This document shows, piece after piece, positions 8,901 to 17,406 of a DNA stretch of 64,000 nt (position 1 is its first letter; each line of letters begins with the position of its first letter). The notes below the pieces were generated by a model. That model had not been told where the DNA came from. It made no database searches and saw only the letters and a program-made list of their open reading frames with translations. Position numbers and translations under genes: made by a program. Origin of the DNA: Microvirgula aerodenitrificans DSM 15089 (GTDB lineage: Bacteria; Pseudomonadota; Gammaproteobacteria; Burkholderiales; Aquaspirillaceae); NCBI RefSeq assembly GCF_000620105.1, contig NZ_JHVK01000016.1, forward strand, positions 1 to 64,000, given 5' to 3'.

Positions 8901-10963
8901 GGGCTATACCGATGATTTTTGGATTCTGCGGTGTTGTGGGAAAAGTCAGGAATATCTATCAGATACACATTCCCGCTTTCCCTCGCCAGCATCACATTGT
9001 CAGGGTGAAGGTCGCCATGCGAAATGCCGAGACCATGAAGATGCTCGACGGCATCTGTCAGCTTCTCGACTACCCCTAGTTTGTCCGCATCATCAAGTGC
9101 AGCGTCCGCCCACGTTGTTCCATCAACAACGTCGGTCACCAAATACATGCTGCCCGACCTTGCCGCGAGTCCGTAATCAAGAATTCGTGGCAGGTATGTG
9201 GGATTCACCGCTGCTAACTTTTCCAGCCGCCTCAAGAAGGTGAGAACGCGGAAATTACGTACTGAATCATCCCCTTTGCTACCTACATTGAACCAAGCTT
9301 TAACTAGCCTTCCTTCTGAGACATAGACTTCTTTGTCATCGGTCGAAACCAGAAATTCGCCTGGATCAGGAAACTGCCTCGTGTGGGAGATTTGGCGCCG
9401 ATAAGCGTCCAGTTCTGAATCGTCGAATGTCGGTATGGGCTCTCCCTGCGGCTCTGCTCGCTTCAAGGCATCGAAGAATGCTGACGCATCCTTGAATTGC
9501 CCTATCACTGCGTCAAGAAGAACCCCTGCGTACCATTCACTGCTTGAAAGTATTTCGTTCTGAATATTCTCCAGACTCTTCGGAGACATTCTTTGCGCAG
9601 TCAGGAGATGCCATGAGACAAGTCCAAGCGCATGGACGTCTTTCTGGAACGGAGTCGTTGACGGGTCGTCCAACATCTCCTTGACCTCAATAGCTCCCAC
9701 CGAAAGGTGGCCTCGATAGTCGCCAACCGTGCCTATTGGTTGGTGGTAAGCGGAGATAAAGTTTGAGAGCGCAATTTCTTTAGAAGGCGACAACCAAAGA
9801 CAATGGTCTGCAATATCACGGTGAGCGATCTTGATCCCATGTAGGTCTGCGAACTTCGCAATAAGCAGCTTCGTGAGGTTCAGTCGGTCGTTATGGTTAA
9901 ACGATTGGCCGTACTTGCCCACGAACTCGTTGAACCTCACATGTCCAGGTGGAAGCTCGTAGAGTTCGCTGTACTGCGAGGTAACCTCATCCTTTTCGAA
10001 ACTCGTTAGCGAGCGGAGGCAGTGGTTGTACAGGTCACGATTCTGATGGTTGATGAACTGCAACACCTCCCTCTCGCGAGAGACGATTTCAGCCCTGCCC
10101 TGTGAAGTAATGGCCTTGTTCCCATCGAGCTTCTTGAAATTCCAGACCCGCAGCAGCGCCTCAGTACCCTTCGATATCTCCGAACTTGCCAGATACTCCT
10201 TGTAGACTGCGTTCGGATGTACAAAAATCTCCTCGACCGCTGTGTAACCACCAATCTTCAACGCCTTCGGCGCCGTATTGCCGCTCAGGAACAATTCGTC
10301 GAATAACGGAAAGTCCTGATTTAGCACCTTGGCAGCGGGATGGGGACGGAAGCGCCTCTCGAACACCCCTTTGTCTGAAAAAATGAGAAAGTCTTTCAGG
10401 GAAATCGTATGACTGAGTTCAACCTCTGGCAGCTGACTGAAATCAGCATTCCCGGTCATCACCACGAAATATTCAACAAAAGGAGTGTATCCCTTGTTTT
10501 TAAACCTCTGACTAAGCCTTTTTAGCTTGTTTGAGAGGGTGTATTGCTTGCTTCTCGTGACGCTAACAGGAGACCGCCCCATGTTCTTGTCGCCCTTGAA
10601 CCAAACGTCACCGCTTGCCGTGATGGGCGCATGATTCCAATCTTTCAACTCTACAACGATGACATTGCAATGGGTCACGATCACCAGGTCGAATTCGCCC
10701 TCCTTACCCTTCGAGTCGATGAATCTAAAGCCGGCATAACCCTTCCAAGGGAACATGCTGTTGCGCCCTAGCTTGTTTTGAAGCTGATCTCGAAGTGAAC
10801 CGCCTCTTGCCTGGGGCTTGCTATCAGGCTGATCATCAGAGAACGCCGCCCGGATTTTTTTGATTGCCTCAATCTCTTGTTCTTGAAGGCCGCCATCCCA
10901 AATTTCGATATCCAAAACTCTTCCTTTTGCTGCCTTAGCTCTACATCTGCCCAAAAATGACAT
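5960..10963 (-). CDS. NERD nuclease / pseudokinase / Ser-Thr kinase / SF1 helicase fusion
   Basis: A 1667-residue multidomain protein. (1) NERD nuclease-like domain, about 60-200, with Asp92 (EFDLVIV) and Glu105-x-Lys107 (VVELKDW), the expected catalytic set. (2) A first kinase-like domain, about 235-500, with HRDIADHC at 381-388 and SNF in place of DFG; the Asn of the catalytic loop is Cys, so it is probably a pseudokinase. (3) A second kinase domain, about 530-740, with HGDLHPDN at 649-656 and Asp670 (LIDIPDF), catalytically complete by eye. (4) A Dna2/COG1112-like SF1 helicase from about 1085: Walker A GPPGTGKT at 1108-1115, DEAAR, GDHLQLPP, QYRM, DSYQGKE and NVAMSRA near the end. Pgl/BREX PglW combines NERD with a kinase, and Mokosh combines a kinase with this helicase class. 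Fusion of all these parts suggests an antiphage effector. No clear Shine-Dalgarno precedes ATG 10963. Confidence 0.88.
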   Translation of the reverse strand: MSFLGRCRAKAAKGRVLDIEIWDGGLQEQEIEAIKKIRAAFSDDQPDSKPQARGGSLRDQLQNKLGRNSMFPWKGYAGFRFIDSKGKEGEFDLVIVTHCNVIVVELKDWNHAPITASGDVWFKGDKNMGRSPVSVTRSKQYTLSNKLKRLSQRFKNKGYTPFVEYFVVMTGNADFSQLPEVELSHTISLKDFLIFSDKGVFERRFRPHPAAKVLNQDFPLFDELFLSGNTAPKALKIGGYTAVEEIFVHPNAVYKEYLASSEISKGTEALLRVWNFKKLDGNKAITSQGRAEIVSREREVLQFINHQNRDLYNHCLRSLTSFEKDEVTSQYSELYELPPGHVRFNEFVGKYGQSFNHNDRLNLTKLLIAKFADLHGIKIAHRDIADHCLWLSPSKEIALSNFISAYHQPIGTVGDYRGHLSVGAIEVKEMLDDPSTTPFQKDVHALGLVSWHLLTAQRMSPKSLENIQNEILSSSEWYAGVLLDAVIGQFKDASAFFDALKRAEPQGEPIPTFDDSELDAYRRQISHTRQFPDPGEFLVSTDDKEVYVSEGRLVKAWFNVGSKGDDSVRNFRVLTFLRRLEKLAAVNPTYLPRILDYGLAARSGSMYLVTDVVDGTTWADAALDDADKLGVVEKLTDAVEHLHGLGISHGDLHPDNVMLARESGNVYLIDIPDFSHNTAESKNHRYSPENIDGSSSEQRDIFAVLRMSCELLGLEWSEESKSYPRISEVVQSELNDLEFGFKDLGRFKKALTTADEAQQQQFVEITLTNVNEPVTILPDNGHLYVKVEAPKTGKTDYSVTFSGIGGSFVAFYDKEQRCFVGALPPRIRSDVHSRVTEESQFEISTAIRIKLGRPTQLSSLSEHLRNDDAFHRSIEILQIVPPKIDESELSQQLKDIFQRAEASIGEAHSEITVDISTQALWRAILATEIESSPNIELNGASFKPSDSESELVLPYEADVDPLGTFASTDEVEALLIDQDGAEKFIGEVFLKKSALNEVRLNKVRSSAYGLKDGDTVFFRTKQDRASYRKRKAALERLLDREGVLPELLDLFDPACNKDATPYDISVTDEDFARYDREDQHGNKISLNEQQREAFTKLLNYGPLSLLQGPPGTGKTEFIAAFVHFLVEKLSVRRILLVSQSHEAVNTAAERIRKHCRRLGTSLEVVRFSNREGAVSHGLKDVYSHAITAEKRELFNAEYRYRVAALSDALGLDAEFISKVVEAELKLFKQIDHLEFLLKSFENVDDEGDIKALKSIAVELDEGIRTKLHTDYGITLSKESTVSEAKSILLSNICSEYGVRPNEAKRVRALARISRDIQDALSAERVNIDEFYARSRQLVTGTCVGIGQGHIGVHDTIYDFVIIDEAARSIASELAIAMQSAKRVLLVGDHLQLPPLYSDAHKSALARRLGINDKHTELDEVLRSDFARAFNSKYGKQASATLLTQYRMAPPIGNLVSHTFYDGKLNNGDRAIPDIYAGAPSPLRSAVTWLDTSSLGEHANHQSDRGVSIYNRCEAEQVIDLLKQISESGQFLADLSNLKDKDDALIGVICMYAEQKRLIRQKFNQGIWSDGFKALVKIDTVDSYQGKENQIIILSLTRSDKQKSPGFLRTPNRINVAMSRAMDRLLIIGNAEMWKVHNKDKPLGQVVSYMSDMGEDAGYKFMSAKKSR

Positions 10964-11360
10964 TTTGCATAAAACAAAAGCAAGTTTACCTCAGGAGCAT
11001 CTTCAGGGCTTCAAAGAAAGCCCCTGTTCGCTATCGGCAACATTGAAGACCTTGTGCAAACCACCTCCCCATGTCCGCTTCGGCCGAACAGCGGCCACAA
11101 GATGCCCCCCCCCCCCGTCGCACCACAGTGCCCAGCAGAACTCAGTTCACATGGTGCCAACATCGCCGGTGCGCAATCAGCCACTGCCCTCTCGAGAAAC
11201 GGAAGCAAAGCTTTGTGAGAAGGAGGCCTTATCCAGCTATTTGTGCCAACACAGAGAAGGCTTCCAGACCGGCCCACTTCATCTAGTATCAGCTGCACAA
11301 GCCTTGGGCCAACGCCCACACCATTGATCGTTCCTGCTTACATAGTGCTTACACGAACCA
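10964..11360. other. Non-coding gap between island and tRNA-Thr, with a C12 tract
   Basis: No gene is supported. The stretch must contain the promoter of the giant helicase gene, although no good -35/-10 pair was identified. A run of twelve C residues (11105-11116) is the main oddity; nearby text (TCCGCTTCGGCCGAACAGCGGCC, around 11075) resembles the decayed repeat words at the other island edge. No copy of the tRNA 3' end was found here. Confidence 0.5.
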
Positions 11361-11403
11361 GAAAAGCAAAAGGGGTTACAGCAACTTATTGCTATAACCC
11401 CTT
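11361..11403 (-). terminator. Terminator of tRNA-Thr
   Basis: Inverted repeat with outer arms AAGGGGTTA (11370-11378) and its complement (11395-11403) and a further paired inner segment. On the minus strand it is followed by TTGCTTTTC. It lies eight bases beyond the tRNA CCA end. Confidence 0.8.
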
Positions 11404-11411
11404 GATTTTAC

Positions 11412-11487
<76 letters not shown>

Positions 11488-11612
11488 GCGGGGCGGATTA
11501 TGCCTGCGGAGTGCGTTGCGGGCAAGCTCTGGCGCTGGCGGACGGGTAGAATGTCCACAATGCTGCCCAATCGCGGCCTACAACAAATAATGACCGAAAA
11601 CGCCCTGCCCTC

Positions 11613-14600
11613 ATGATTGCTCTCTCTCGCGCGGTCAAGCCCGCCGCCATCACCGTTGCCGTCCTGGCTGCCCTCGGGGCCGTGACTTATGTGTCCGGTC
11701 CGCTGTTCGTCAAGGATCTGGTCGAGGAAAAGCTCGGCGAAGCCCTGCTCGGGCGCAAGGTCAATATCGGTGAACTGACGCTGAACCTGTATACGCTGAC
11801 GGTTCAGGCCGACAATGTGCGCATCAGTGAAGCGGACGGCAGTACGCCGTTCGCCAAGTTCGATCATCTGCTGGTCAATCTCGGCGTTGCTTCGCTCGGA
11901 GGCGGTGTTCGCATTCAGGCGCTGGATCTGGCCGGGCCGGACGTTCATCTGATCCGGGTCGCGGACAACCGCTACAACATCAGCGATCTGGTAGAGAAGT
12001 ACAGCAAACCCAGCGACTCCCCCACCCTGTTCGCACTGGCCAATCTTCGCGTCACTTCCGGTCGCATCGTGTTCGAAGACCGGCCGCTGACCAAGACGCA
12101 GACGGTCGACCGGCTGACGCTGTCGCTGCCGTATCTGTCCAATTTCCCTGCCGACCTCGATGTCGACACCAAGCCGGATTTCTCCGCCCGTCTGAACGGC
12201 AAGCCGGTCTCGCTGCTTGGCGACAGCAAGGTGTTCAAGTCGTCACACGACAGCAGCCTGACGGTCAAGCTCGACGGCGTCGATCTGATGCCGCTGCTGC
12301 CGTATCTGCCGGTCGCGTTGCCGGTGCATGTCAATTCGCTGAAGCTGGATACCGACCTCAAGGTCGATTTCAAGGATGCAAACAACGCGCCGCAACTGAC
12401 GCTGAGCGGCGTGGTCGGCCTGCGCGATCTGGCGCTCAGCGACCGCCAGGGCGTCGCACTCGGAGAACTGGAACGGGCATCGATCCATATCAGTCATCTG
12501 AAGCCGTTCGCGCACGACATCGCCATCAAGGAGGTCTCGGTCACGGCGCCGAAGCTGGCGGTCACCCGCGCCCGGGATGGCCAGTTTAACTGGCTGCGGG
12601 CGCTGGTGCCGTCCCGGCCGGCCCCGGTTGTACCGGCAGCGGACAGCAAGGTCACCCCGTGGCGCTGGTCGCTGGACAATGCGCGCATCCGCCGCGGCGA
12701 GGTGCTGTATCGCGATGACATGCCGGCCGGCGGCTACCGCACCCGGGTCAATGACCTGTCATTCGACCTGGCCCGGCTGAACAGTGCTTCGACCACGCCG
12801 GCACCGGTCCGGCTGCATGTCAGCACCGACCGTAACGAGAAGCTGGCGATCGATGGCCGCCTGACGCTGCAGCAGATGAGCAGCGACGGGACCTTCACTC
12901 TGGAAAACCTCGATGCCGGTGCATTGCGCGACTATGTCGCCCCGGTGCTGAAGCCCTATTCCCGGCTGCGGCTGGACAGCCTGCACGCCAATGCCGACGG
13001 CGCCTTCACCTTTGCGCTGGAAAACGGCGCACCACGTTACTCGCTGCGCAATGGCAATGTCGGCCTTGCCGACCTGAAGCTGAGCGAAAGCGCGCGTGAC
13101 CCGGCGATCGAGTTCAAGCAGCTCGCGGTCAGCGATATTGCGCTGGACAGCAGCAGCAAGCGGGTTGAAATCGGCCAGGCCGTACTCAAGTCGCCGGTTG
13201 TTCATCTGCTGCGCGATCGCCGTGGCGACAATGTCGAGCGCTGGTTCATCGCGCAGAAACCCGCGCCGGCGGTACGCGGTTCGCAATCATGGCGGGTGCT
13301 GACCAGTCAGGCGTCGGTCGAAGACGGGTCGCTGCTGCTGAAAAGCACCCAGCAGCGCCGCAATGTGGTCGTCAACCTGACCCGGCTGAATGTGCGCACC
13401 CGCAATGTCGACAGCGGCCGGCTGGCGCAGTTGCCTATCGAGGCCGATGCCGTCGTCAACCAGCGCGGCAAGCTGGCGCTGAAGGGCAGCGTCGACGTGG
13501 CACGCCAGAGCGGCACGCTGAATGTCGATGCGCGCTCGATCGACCTGTCGCCGCTGACCGTGCTGCCGACCCGTGACATCCGGGTCAACGTCAAGCGCGT
13601 CGATCTGAATGCACGCGGCCAGTTGCGCTTTGCCAATGCGCCGGCCGGCATGGAGGCCGGCTACCGTGGCACGCTGGCGCTGAACAATGTTCTGGCACTG
13701 GATGAAATCAATCGCGGGCTGGAACTGGCGCGCTGGCGCACGCTGGCGCTGGACGGCATCGATTTTGCCTACGGGCCGAAAGTGCAGCGCCTGCATGTCG
13801 GCACGATCAATGCGAACGACTTCTTCGTTCGCGCCGTGCTCAGCCAGGACGGCCGGCTGAACTTCCGCGAGATCCAGGGCGACTTTGCCGGCCCGACGCA
13901 ACCGGCCGGCATCGCCCTGGTCAAGGCACCGGAGAAAGCCGATACCCGCACCACCCTGTCCGGCACCTCGACCACCACGGTCGAAGGCCAGCGTCCGGTC
14001 CCGCCGGTCCCCAGCGGTCCGCCGATGGACATCAGCGTCAACCGCATCGTGCTGAACCGCGGCTGGATCAACTGGACCGACAACCTGATCCAGCCGAACA
14101 TGCGCGCCGATCTGACCCAGCTGAGCGGCAGCATCGGCCGCATCGCCACCCGCGACAATGCCGCCGGCGCCATCGACATCAAGGGCCGGGTCAACCGCGA
14201 TGCGCCGCTGACGCTGTCCGGCAAGGTCAATCCGTTCGCCAAGCCGCTGCTGCTGGACCTGAGCGCCAGCGTCAAGAGCATGGATCTGCCGGCGCTGACG
14301 CCGTATTCGCGCAAATATGCCGGCTACCCGATCGAGAAGGGCAAGCTGTCGCTGGACCTGCACTACCGTATCGCCGACAACCAGCTCAAGGCCGACAACC
14401 GCCTGTTCCTCGATCAGCTGACCTTCGGTGACAAGGTGGACAGCCCGGACGCGACCTCGCTGCCGGTATTGCTGGCGGTCAAGCTGCTGAAAAACCGCAA
14501 GGGCGAGATCGATGTGAACCTGCCGGTCAGCGGCACGCTGGACGATCCTGATTTCAGTATTGGCGGCGTGATTTTCCGGGTGATCGTGAATCTGCTGGAG

Positions 14601-15158
14601 AAAGCGGTCACCGCACCGTTCGATCTGCTGGCTCATGCCTTTGGCGGCGATGTCGCCCAGTTGTCGCATCTGGACATGGTCGGGACCGGGCTGACGGCGG
14701 ACAACCGCAAGCAGCTCGACACGCTGGCCGGCATGCTGGCCGACAAGCCGGACCTGAACCTGGAAATCCGTGGCGTCGCCGATGTCGACGGCGCCCGCCG
14801 TGCCCATCTCGAACAGGAGATCAAGCGCCGCTGGCGGAATGACGACGCAGCGGATGACGATGCCGAGCCGGGTACGGCCCAGCGCAACAAGCTGCTGAAG
14901 GCGGTCTACGACGATGGCAGCTTCAAGAAGCCGCGCAACCTGATCGGCTTTGCCAAGTCGCTGCCGCCGGCGGAAATGGAACAGCTGATCATCGCCAATA
15001 CCAAAGTCAGCGAACGCGATGTACAGCAGGTGGCCAGCCGTCGTGCGCAGGAAGTCAAACGCTACCTGGAAGAGCAGGCAAAGGTCGACCCGTCGCGCCT
15101 GTTCCTGCTGGCCGGCCAACAGGGCGACAAGAACGGGGTGGATTTCAGCCTGAAATGA
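11613..15158 (+). CDS. DUF748 / AsmA-like envelope protein
   Basis: An 1181-residue protein with one N-terminal membrane anchor (about residues 10-35, AAITVAVLAALGAVTYVSG) followed by a long repetitive beta-rich periplasmic region. The opening VKDLVEEKLGEALLGRKVNIGELTLNLYTLTV is characteristic of DUF748, a branch of the AsmA/YhdP-like superfamily. Relatives form long hydrophobic grooves between inner and outer membrane and are linked to phospholipid transport and outer-membrane integrity. A short OmpA-like segment may sit near residues 1030-1180 (GLTADNRKQLDTLAGMLADKP). It ends six bases before the convergent YdcF gene. Function is assigned by family, not by partners here. Confidence 0.85.
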   Translation: MIALSRAVKPAAITVAVLAALGAVTYVSGPLFVKDLVEEKLGEALLGRKVNIGELTLNLYTLTVQADNVRISEADGSTPFAKFDHLLVNLGVASLGGGVRIQALDLAGPDVHLIRVADNRYNISDLVEKYSKPSDSPTLFALANLRVTSGRIVFEDRPLTKTQTVDRLTLSLPYLSNFPADLDVDTKPDFSARLNGKPVSLLGDSKVFKSSHDSSLTVKLDGVDLMPLLPYLPVALPVHVNSLKLDTDLKVDFKDANNAPQLTLSGVVGLRDLALSDRQGVALGELERASIHISHLKPFAHDIAIKEVSVTAPKLAVTRARDGQFNWLRALVPSRPAPVVPAADSKVTPWRWSLDNARIRRGEVLYRDDMPAGGYRTRVNDLSFDLARLNSASTTPAPVRLHVSTDRNEKLAIDGRLTLQQMSSDGTFTLENLDAGALRDYVAPVLKPYSRLRLDSLHANADGAFTFALENGAPRYSLRNGNVGLADLKLSESARDPAIEFKQLAVSDIALDSSSKRVEIGQAVLKSPVVHLLRDRRGDNVERWFIAQKPAPAVRGSQSWRVLTSQASVEDGSLLLKSTQQRRNVVVNLTRLNVRTRNVDSGRLAQLPIEADAVVNQRGKLALKGSVDVARQSGTLNVDARSIDLSPLTVLPTRDIRVNVKRVDLNARGQLRFANAPAGMEAGYRGTLALNNVLALDEINRGLELARWRTLALDGIDFAYGPKVQRLHVGTINANDFFVRAVLSQDGRLNFREIQGDFAGPTQPAGIALVKAPEKADTRTTLSGTSTTTVEGQRPVPPVPSGPPMDISVNRIVLNRGWINWTDNLIQPNMRADLTQLSGSIGRIATRDNAAGAIDIKGRVNRDAPLTLSGKVNPFAKPLLLDLSASVKSMDLPALTPYSRKYAGYPIEKGKLSLDLHYRIADNQLKADNRLFLDQLTFGDKVDSPDATSLPVLLAVKLLKNRKGEIDVNLPVSGTLDDPDFSIGGVIFRVIVNLLEKAVTAPFDLLAHAFGGDVAQLSHLDMVGTGLTADNRKQLDTLAGMLADKPDLNLEIRGVADVDGARRAHLEQEIKRRWRNDDAADDDAEPGTAQRNKLLKAVYDDGSFKKPRNLIGFAKSLPPAEMEQLIIANTKVSERDVQQVASRRAQEVKRYLEEQAKVDPSRLFLLAGQQGDKNGVDFSLK

Positions 15159-15164
15159 GCAGGC

Positions 15165-15779
15165 TCAGGACAGCGAGCGGAATGCCCGGTACACCAGCGC
15201 GTTGTAGGTCTCTTTCCACAGGAAGCGGGCCTGCATCTCCAGCCCCTGGTAGCGCGATGACGGGGTCGGGGACGGATAGGCCTCCAGGCCAAGGTCCCTG
15301 GCCATCATCATTGCCCGGTGCATGTGCAGCGGGTCGCTGACGATCAGGAACGAGGTCAGCCCGGCATGTTCGGCCAGCGCAGCGGCGTTGACCAGGTTGC
15401 CATAGGTAGTGCGGGAATCGTTTTCGGTCAGAATGGCTTCGGCCGGCACGCCATGCTGGATCGCATAGCGCCGGCCCACGGCCGCCTCGGTCGGGTAGCC
15501 GTCCACTGGCGTGCCGCCGGTAAAGATCAGTGCCCTGACCCGCCCGTCCCGGTACAGCTTGACCGCATGGTTGATCCGCTCGCGGAACACCGGCGAGGGT
15601 CGCTCGCCCCAGGCTGCGGCGCCCAGCACCAGCGCGGCATCGGCCGGACGGGTACTGCTTTGTCGCCCATAATCATAAATCTGCCAGGCGGTATATCCGC
15701 CGTAAGCAAGCAGCAACAGCACTGCCGTCAGCAATCCGTAGAAAAACCGCCGCACCGTACCCAGACAACCGACTGCCAT
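15165..15779 (-). CDS. YdcF/SanA family protein (DUF218)
   Basis: About 204 residues starting at ATG 15779, chosen because AAGG lies six bases upstream and a membrane anchor (RRFFYGLLTAVLLLLAYGGY) follows at once; in-frame ATGs at 15815 and 15854 would add 12 or 25 residues. DUF218 hallmarks are present: ALVLGAAAW, the FTGG turn, GVPAEAILTENDSRTTYGN and the LIVSDPLHMHRA loop. Members (YdcF, SanA, ElyC) are inner-membrane proteins linked to envelope permeability and peptidoglycan or lipid-carrier metabolism, with no settled enzymatic activity. It diverges from rraA. Confidence 0.82.
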   Translation of the reverse strand: MAVGCLGTVRRFFYGLLTAVLLLLAYGGYTAWQIYDYGRQSSTRPADAALVLGAAAWGERPSPVFRERINHAVKLYRDGRVRALIFTGGTPVDGYPTEAAVGRRYAIQHGVPAEAILTENDSRTTYGNLVNAAALAEHAGLTSFLIVSDPLHMHRAMMMARDLGLEAYPSPTPSSRYQGLEMQARFLWKETYNALVYRAFRSLS

Positions 15780-15919
15780 TTCCGCCCTTACCAGAGTTTG
15801 ACCGGTGTCGATCATACCCAACTTCCGCTCCTGTATAGTCGCTGGCAGCAGCACATAATCACAGGCGCGGTCCCGATACCGCCCGCCCTTCCGGCTTTTT
15901 ACGCAGACAAGGAGAACAC

Positions 15920-16399
15920 ATGGACTTCCTCACCACCGACCTTTGCGACGAATTTGGCAACCGGGTACAGATTCTGTCACCGGGGTTTCGCGCCTATGGC
16001 GGCCTGCCGCGCTTTGCCGGCCCGATCGCCACGCTGAAACTGTTCGAGGACAACTCGAAGGTGCGCGAGATACTCGGCGAGCCGGGACGTGGTCGGGTGC
16101 TGGTGGTCGATGGCGGCGGTTCCCTGCGCTGTGCGCTGGTCGGCGATCAGCTGGGCGACCTTGCCGTCCGCAATGGCTGGAACGGCATCATCGTCTATGG
16201 CTGCATCCGCGATTCGGTCGCACTCGGCAAGCTGCCGCTCGGCATCCGCGCCCTCGACACCCATCCGCTGAAATCGGTCAAGAAAGACATCGGCGAGCGC
16301 GAACTGCCGGTCGTCTTCGGTGGTGTCGCCTTCCGCCCCGGCGAATGGCTGTACGCGGATGAGGACGGCGTGATCGTCAGTCCCGAGCCGCTGGTCTGA
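15920..16399 (+). CDS. rraA: Ribonuclease E activity regulator RraA
   Basis: A 159-residue protein of typical RraA length, start ATG 15920 preceded by AAGGAG. RraA binds and inhibits RNase E and so changes mRNA turnover. Visible family motifs are TTDLCDEFG at the N terminus, [48 protein letters not shown] and the [19 protein letters not shown] end. The fold is shared with aldolase-like HMG/CHA aldolases and DlpA proteins, but the short length and the YGCIRDS segment fit RraA. A LysR gene follows 32 bases downstream on the same strand and may be cotranscribed. Confidence 0.92.
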   Translation: MDFLTTDLCDEFGNRVQILSPGFRAYGGLPRFAGPIATLKLFEDNSKVREILGEPGRGRVLVVDGGGSLRCALVGDQLGDLAVRNGWNGIIVYGCIRDSVALGKLPLGIRALDTHPLKSVKKDIGERELPVVFGGVAFRPGEWLYADEDGVIVSPEPLV

Positions 16400-16431
16400 A
16401 CCCCCTTACGCCAGATTGCCGACCCAGAAAA

Positions 16432-17346
16432 ATGCGCTTTACCCTCAAACAGATGGAAGTCTTCGCCGCGATCGCCCGTTATGAAAATGTGTCGCGAGCG
16501 GCGGACGAGCTGGCATTGTCGCAATCGGCGGCAAGTGGTGCGCTGGCCGAGCTGGAGCGCCACTACGACATGCAGTTGTTCGATCGTGCCGGCAAGCGGC
16601 TGCGGCTCAATGACCTTGGGCATGCCCTGCTGCCGCGCGCGACCGAGCTGCTCGACCGCGCCCACGAACTCGATGCGCTGCTGCGTCACAACGACATTGC
16701 CGGCAATCTGGCCATTGGCGCCACCCTGACCATCGGCAACTATCTGGCACCGATCATCGTCAGCGACTATCTGCGCGCGCACGAGTCGGCCCGCGTGCGG
16801 CTGGAGGTCGCCAATACCCGCGACATCGTCGAGCAGGTCGCCCATCTTGCGCTGGATCTCGGCCTGGTCGAAGGCGACTTCAACCACCCGGATCTCGATG
16901 CCCTGCCATGGGGCACCGACGATCTGGTCTGCTTCGCCCCGCCCAACCACCCGCTGTTGGAAGGCACGCCGGCACTGGACACGCTGGCGTCATCGACCTG
17001 GATCGTGCGTGAACAGGGCTCCGGCACCCGCGCGGCATTCGACCGCGCCTTCAGCAAGCACGGCCTGCGGCCGAATGTGCGTCTGGAGCTGGAACACACC
17101 GAGGCGATCAAGCGGGCGGTCGAGTCCGGTCTCGGCATCGGCTGCGTGTCCGGGCTGGCGCTGCGCGAGGCCTTCCGGCGCGGCAGTCTGGTCCCGCTGT
17201 CGACCCCGCAGCTGAACCTGCACCGCCACTTCCATATCGCCCTGCACCGCAACAAGTTCCGCACCGCCGGCATCGCCCATTTCCTGGAGCTGTGCCGCGC
17301 CCATCTGGATGCCGGCCTGCCGACGCGCGAAACCAATATCCTGTAA
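16432..17346 (+). CDS. LysR family transcriptional regulator
   Basis: A 304-residue LysR-type regulator. The N-terminal winged helix reads FTLKQMEVFAAIARYENVSRAA and LALSQSAASGALAELERHYD, followed by FDRAGKRLRLNDLG. The C-terminal periplasmic-binding-like domain (about 90-295) would bind a small effector. No catabolic or biosynthetic gene diverges from it, so its target is not obvious from context; it follows rraA closely and is followed by a bidirectional terminator. The sequence resembles the CysL/YeiE branch of LysR proteins, but that is only an impression. Confidence 0.88.
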   Translation: MRFTLKQMEVFAAIARYENVSRAADELALSQSAASGALAELERHYDMQLFDRAGKRLRLNDLGHALLPRATELLDRAHELDALLRHNDIAGNLAIGATLTIGNYLAPIIVSDYLRAHESARVRLEVANTRDIVEQVAHLALDLGLVEGDFNHPDLDALPWGTDDLVCFAPPNHPLLEGTPALDTLASSTWIVREQGSGTRAAFDRAFSKHGLRPNVRLELEHTEAIKRAVESGLGIGCVSGLALREAFRRGSLVPLSTPQLNLHRHFHIALHRNKFRTAGIAHFLELCRAHLDAGLPTRETNIL

Positions 17347-17360
17347 ACCGCCAAAAAAAC

Positions 17361-17394
17361 AAAAACACCGGCAACGAAAGTTGCCGGTGTTTTT
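17361..17394. terminator. Bidirectional terminator between lysR and the thiolase gene
   Basis: AAAAACACCGGCAAC, GAAA loop, and the full complement ending in a T run: a symmetric hairpin with A-tract and T-tract on both sides, placed between two convergent genes. Confidence 0.92.
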
Positions 17395-17406
17395 TTCAGT
17401 CTGCGC

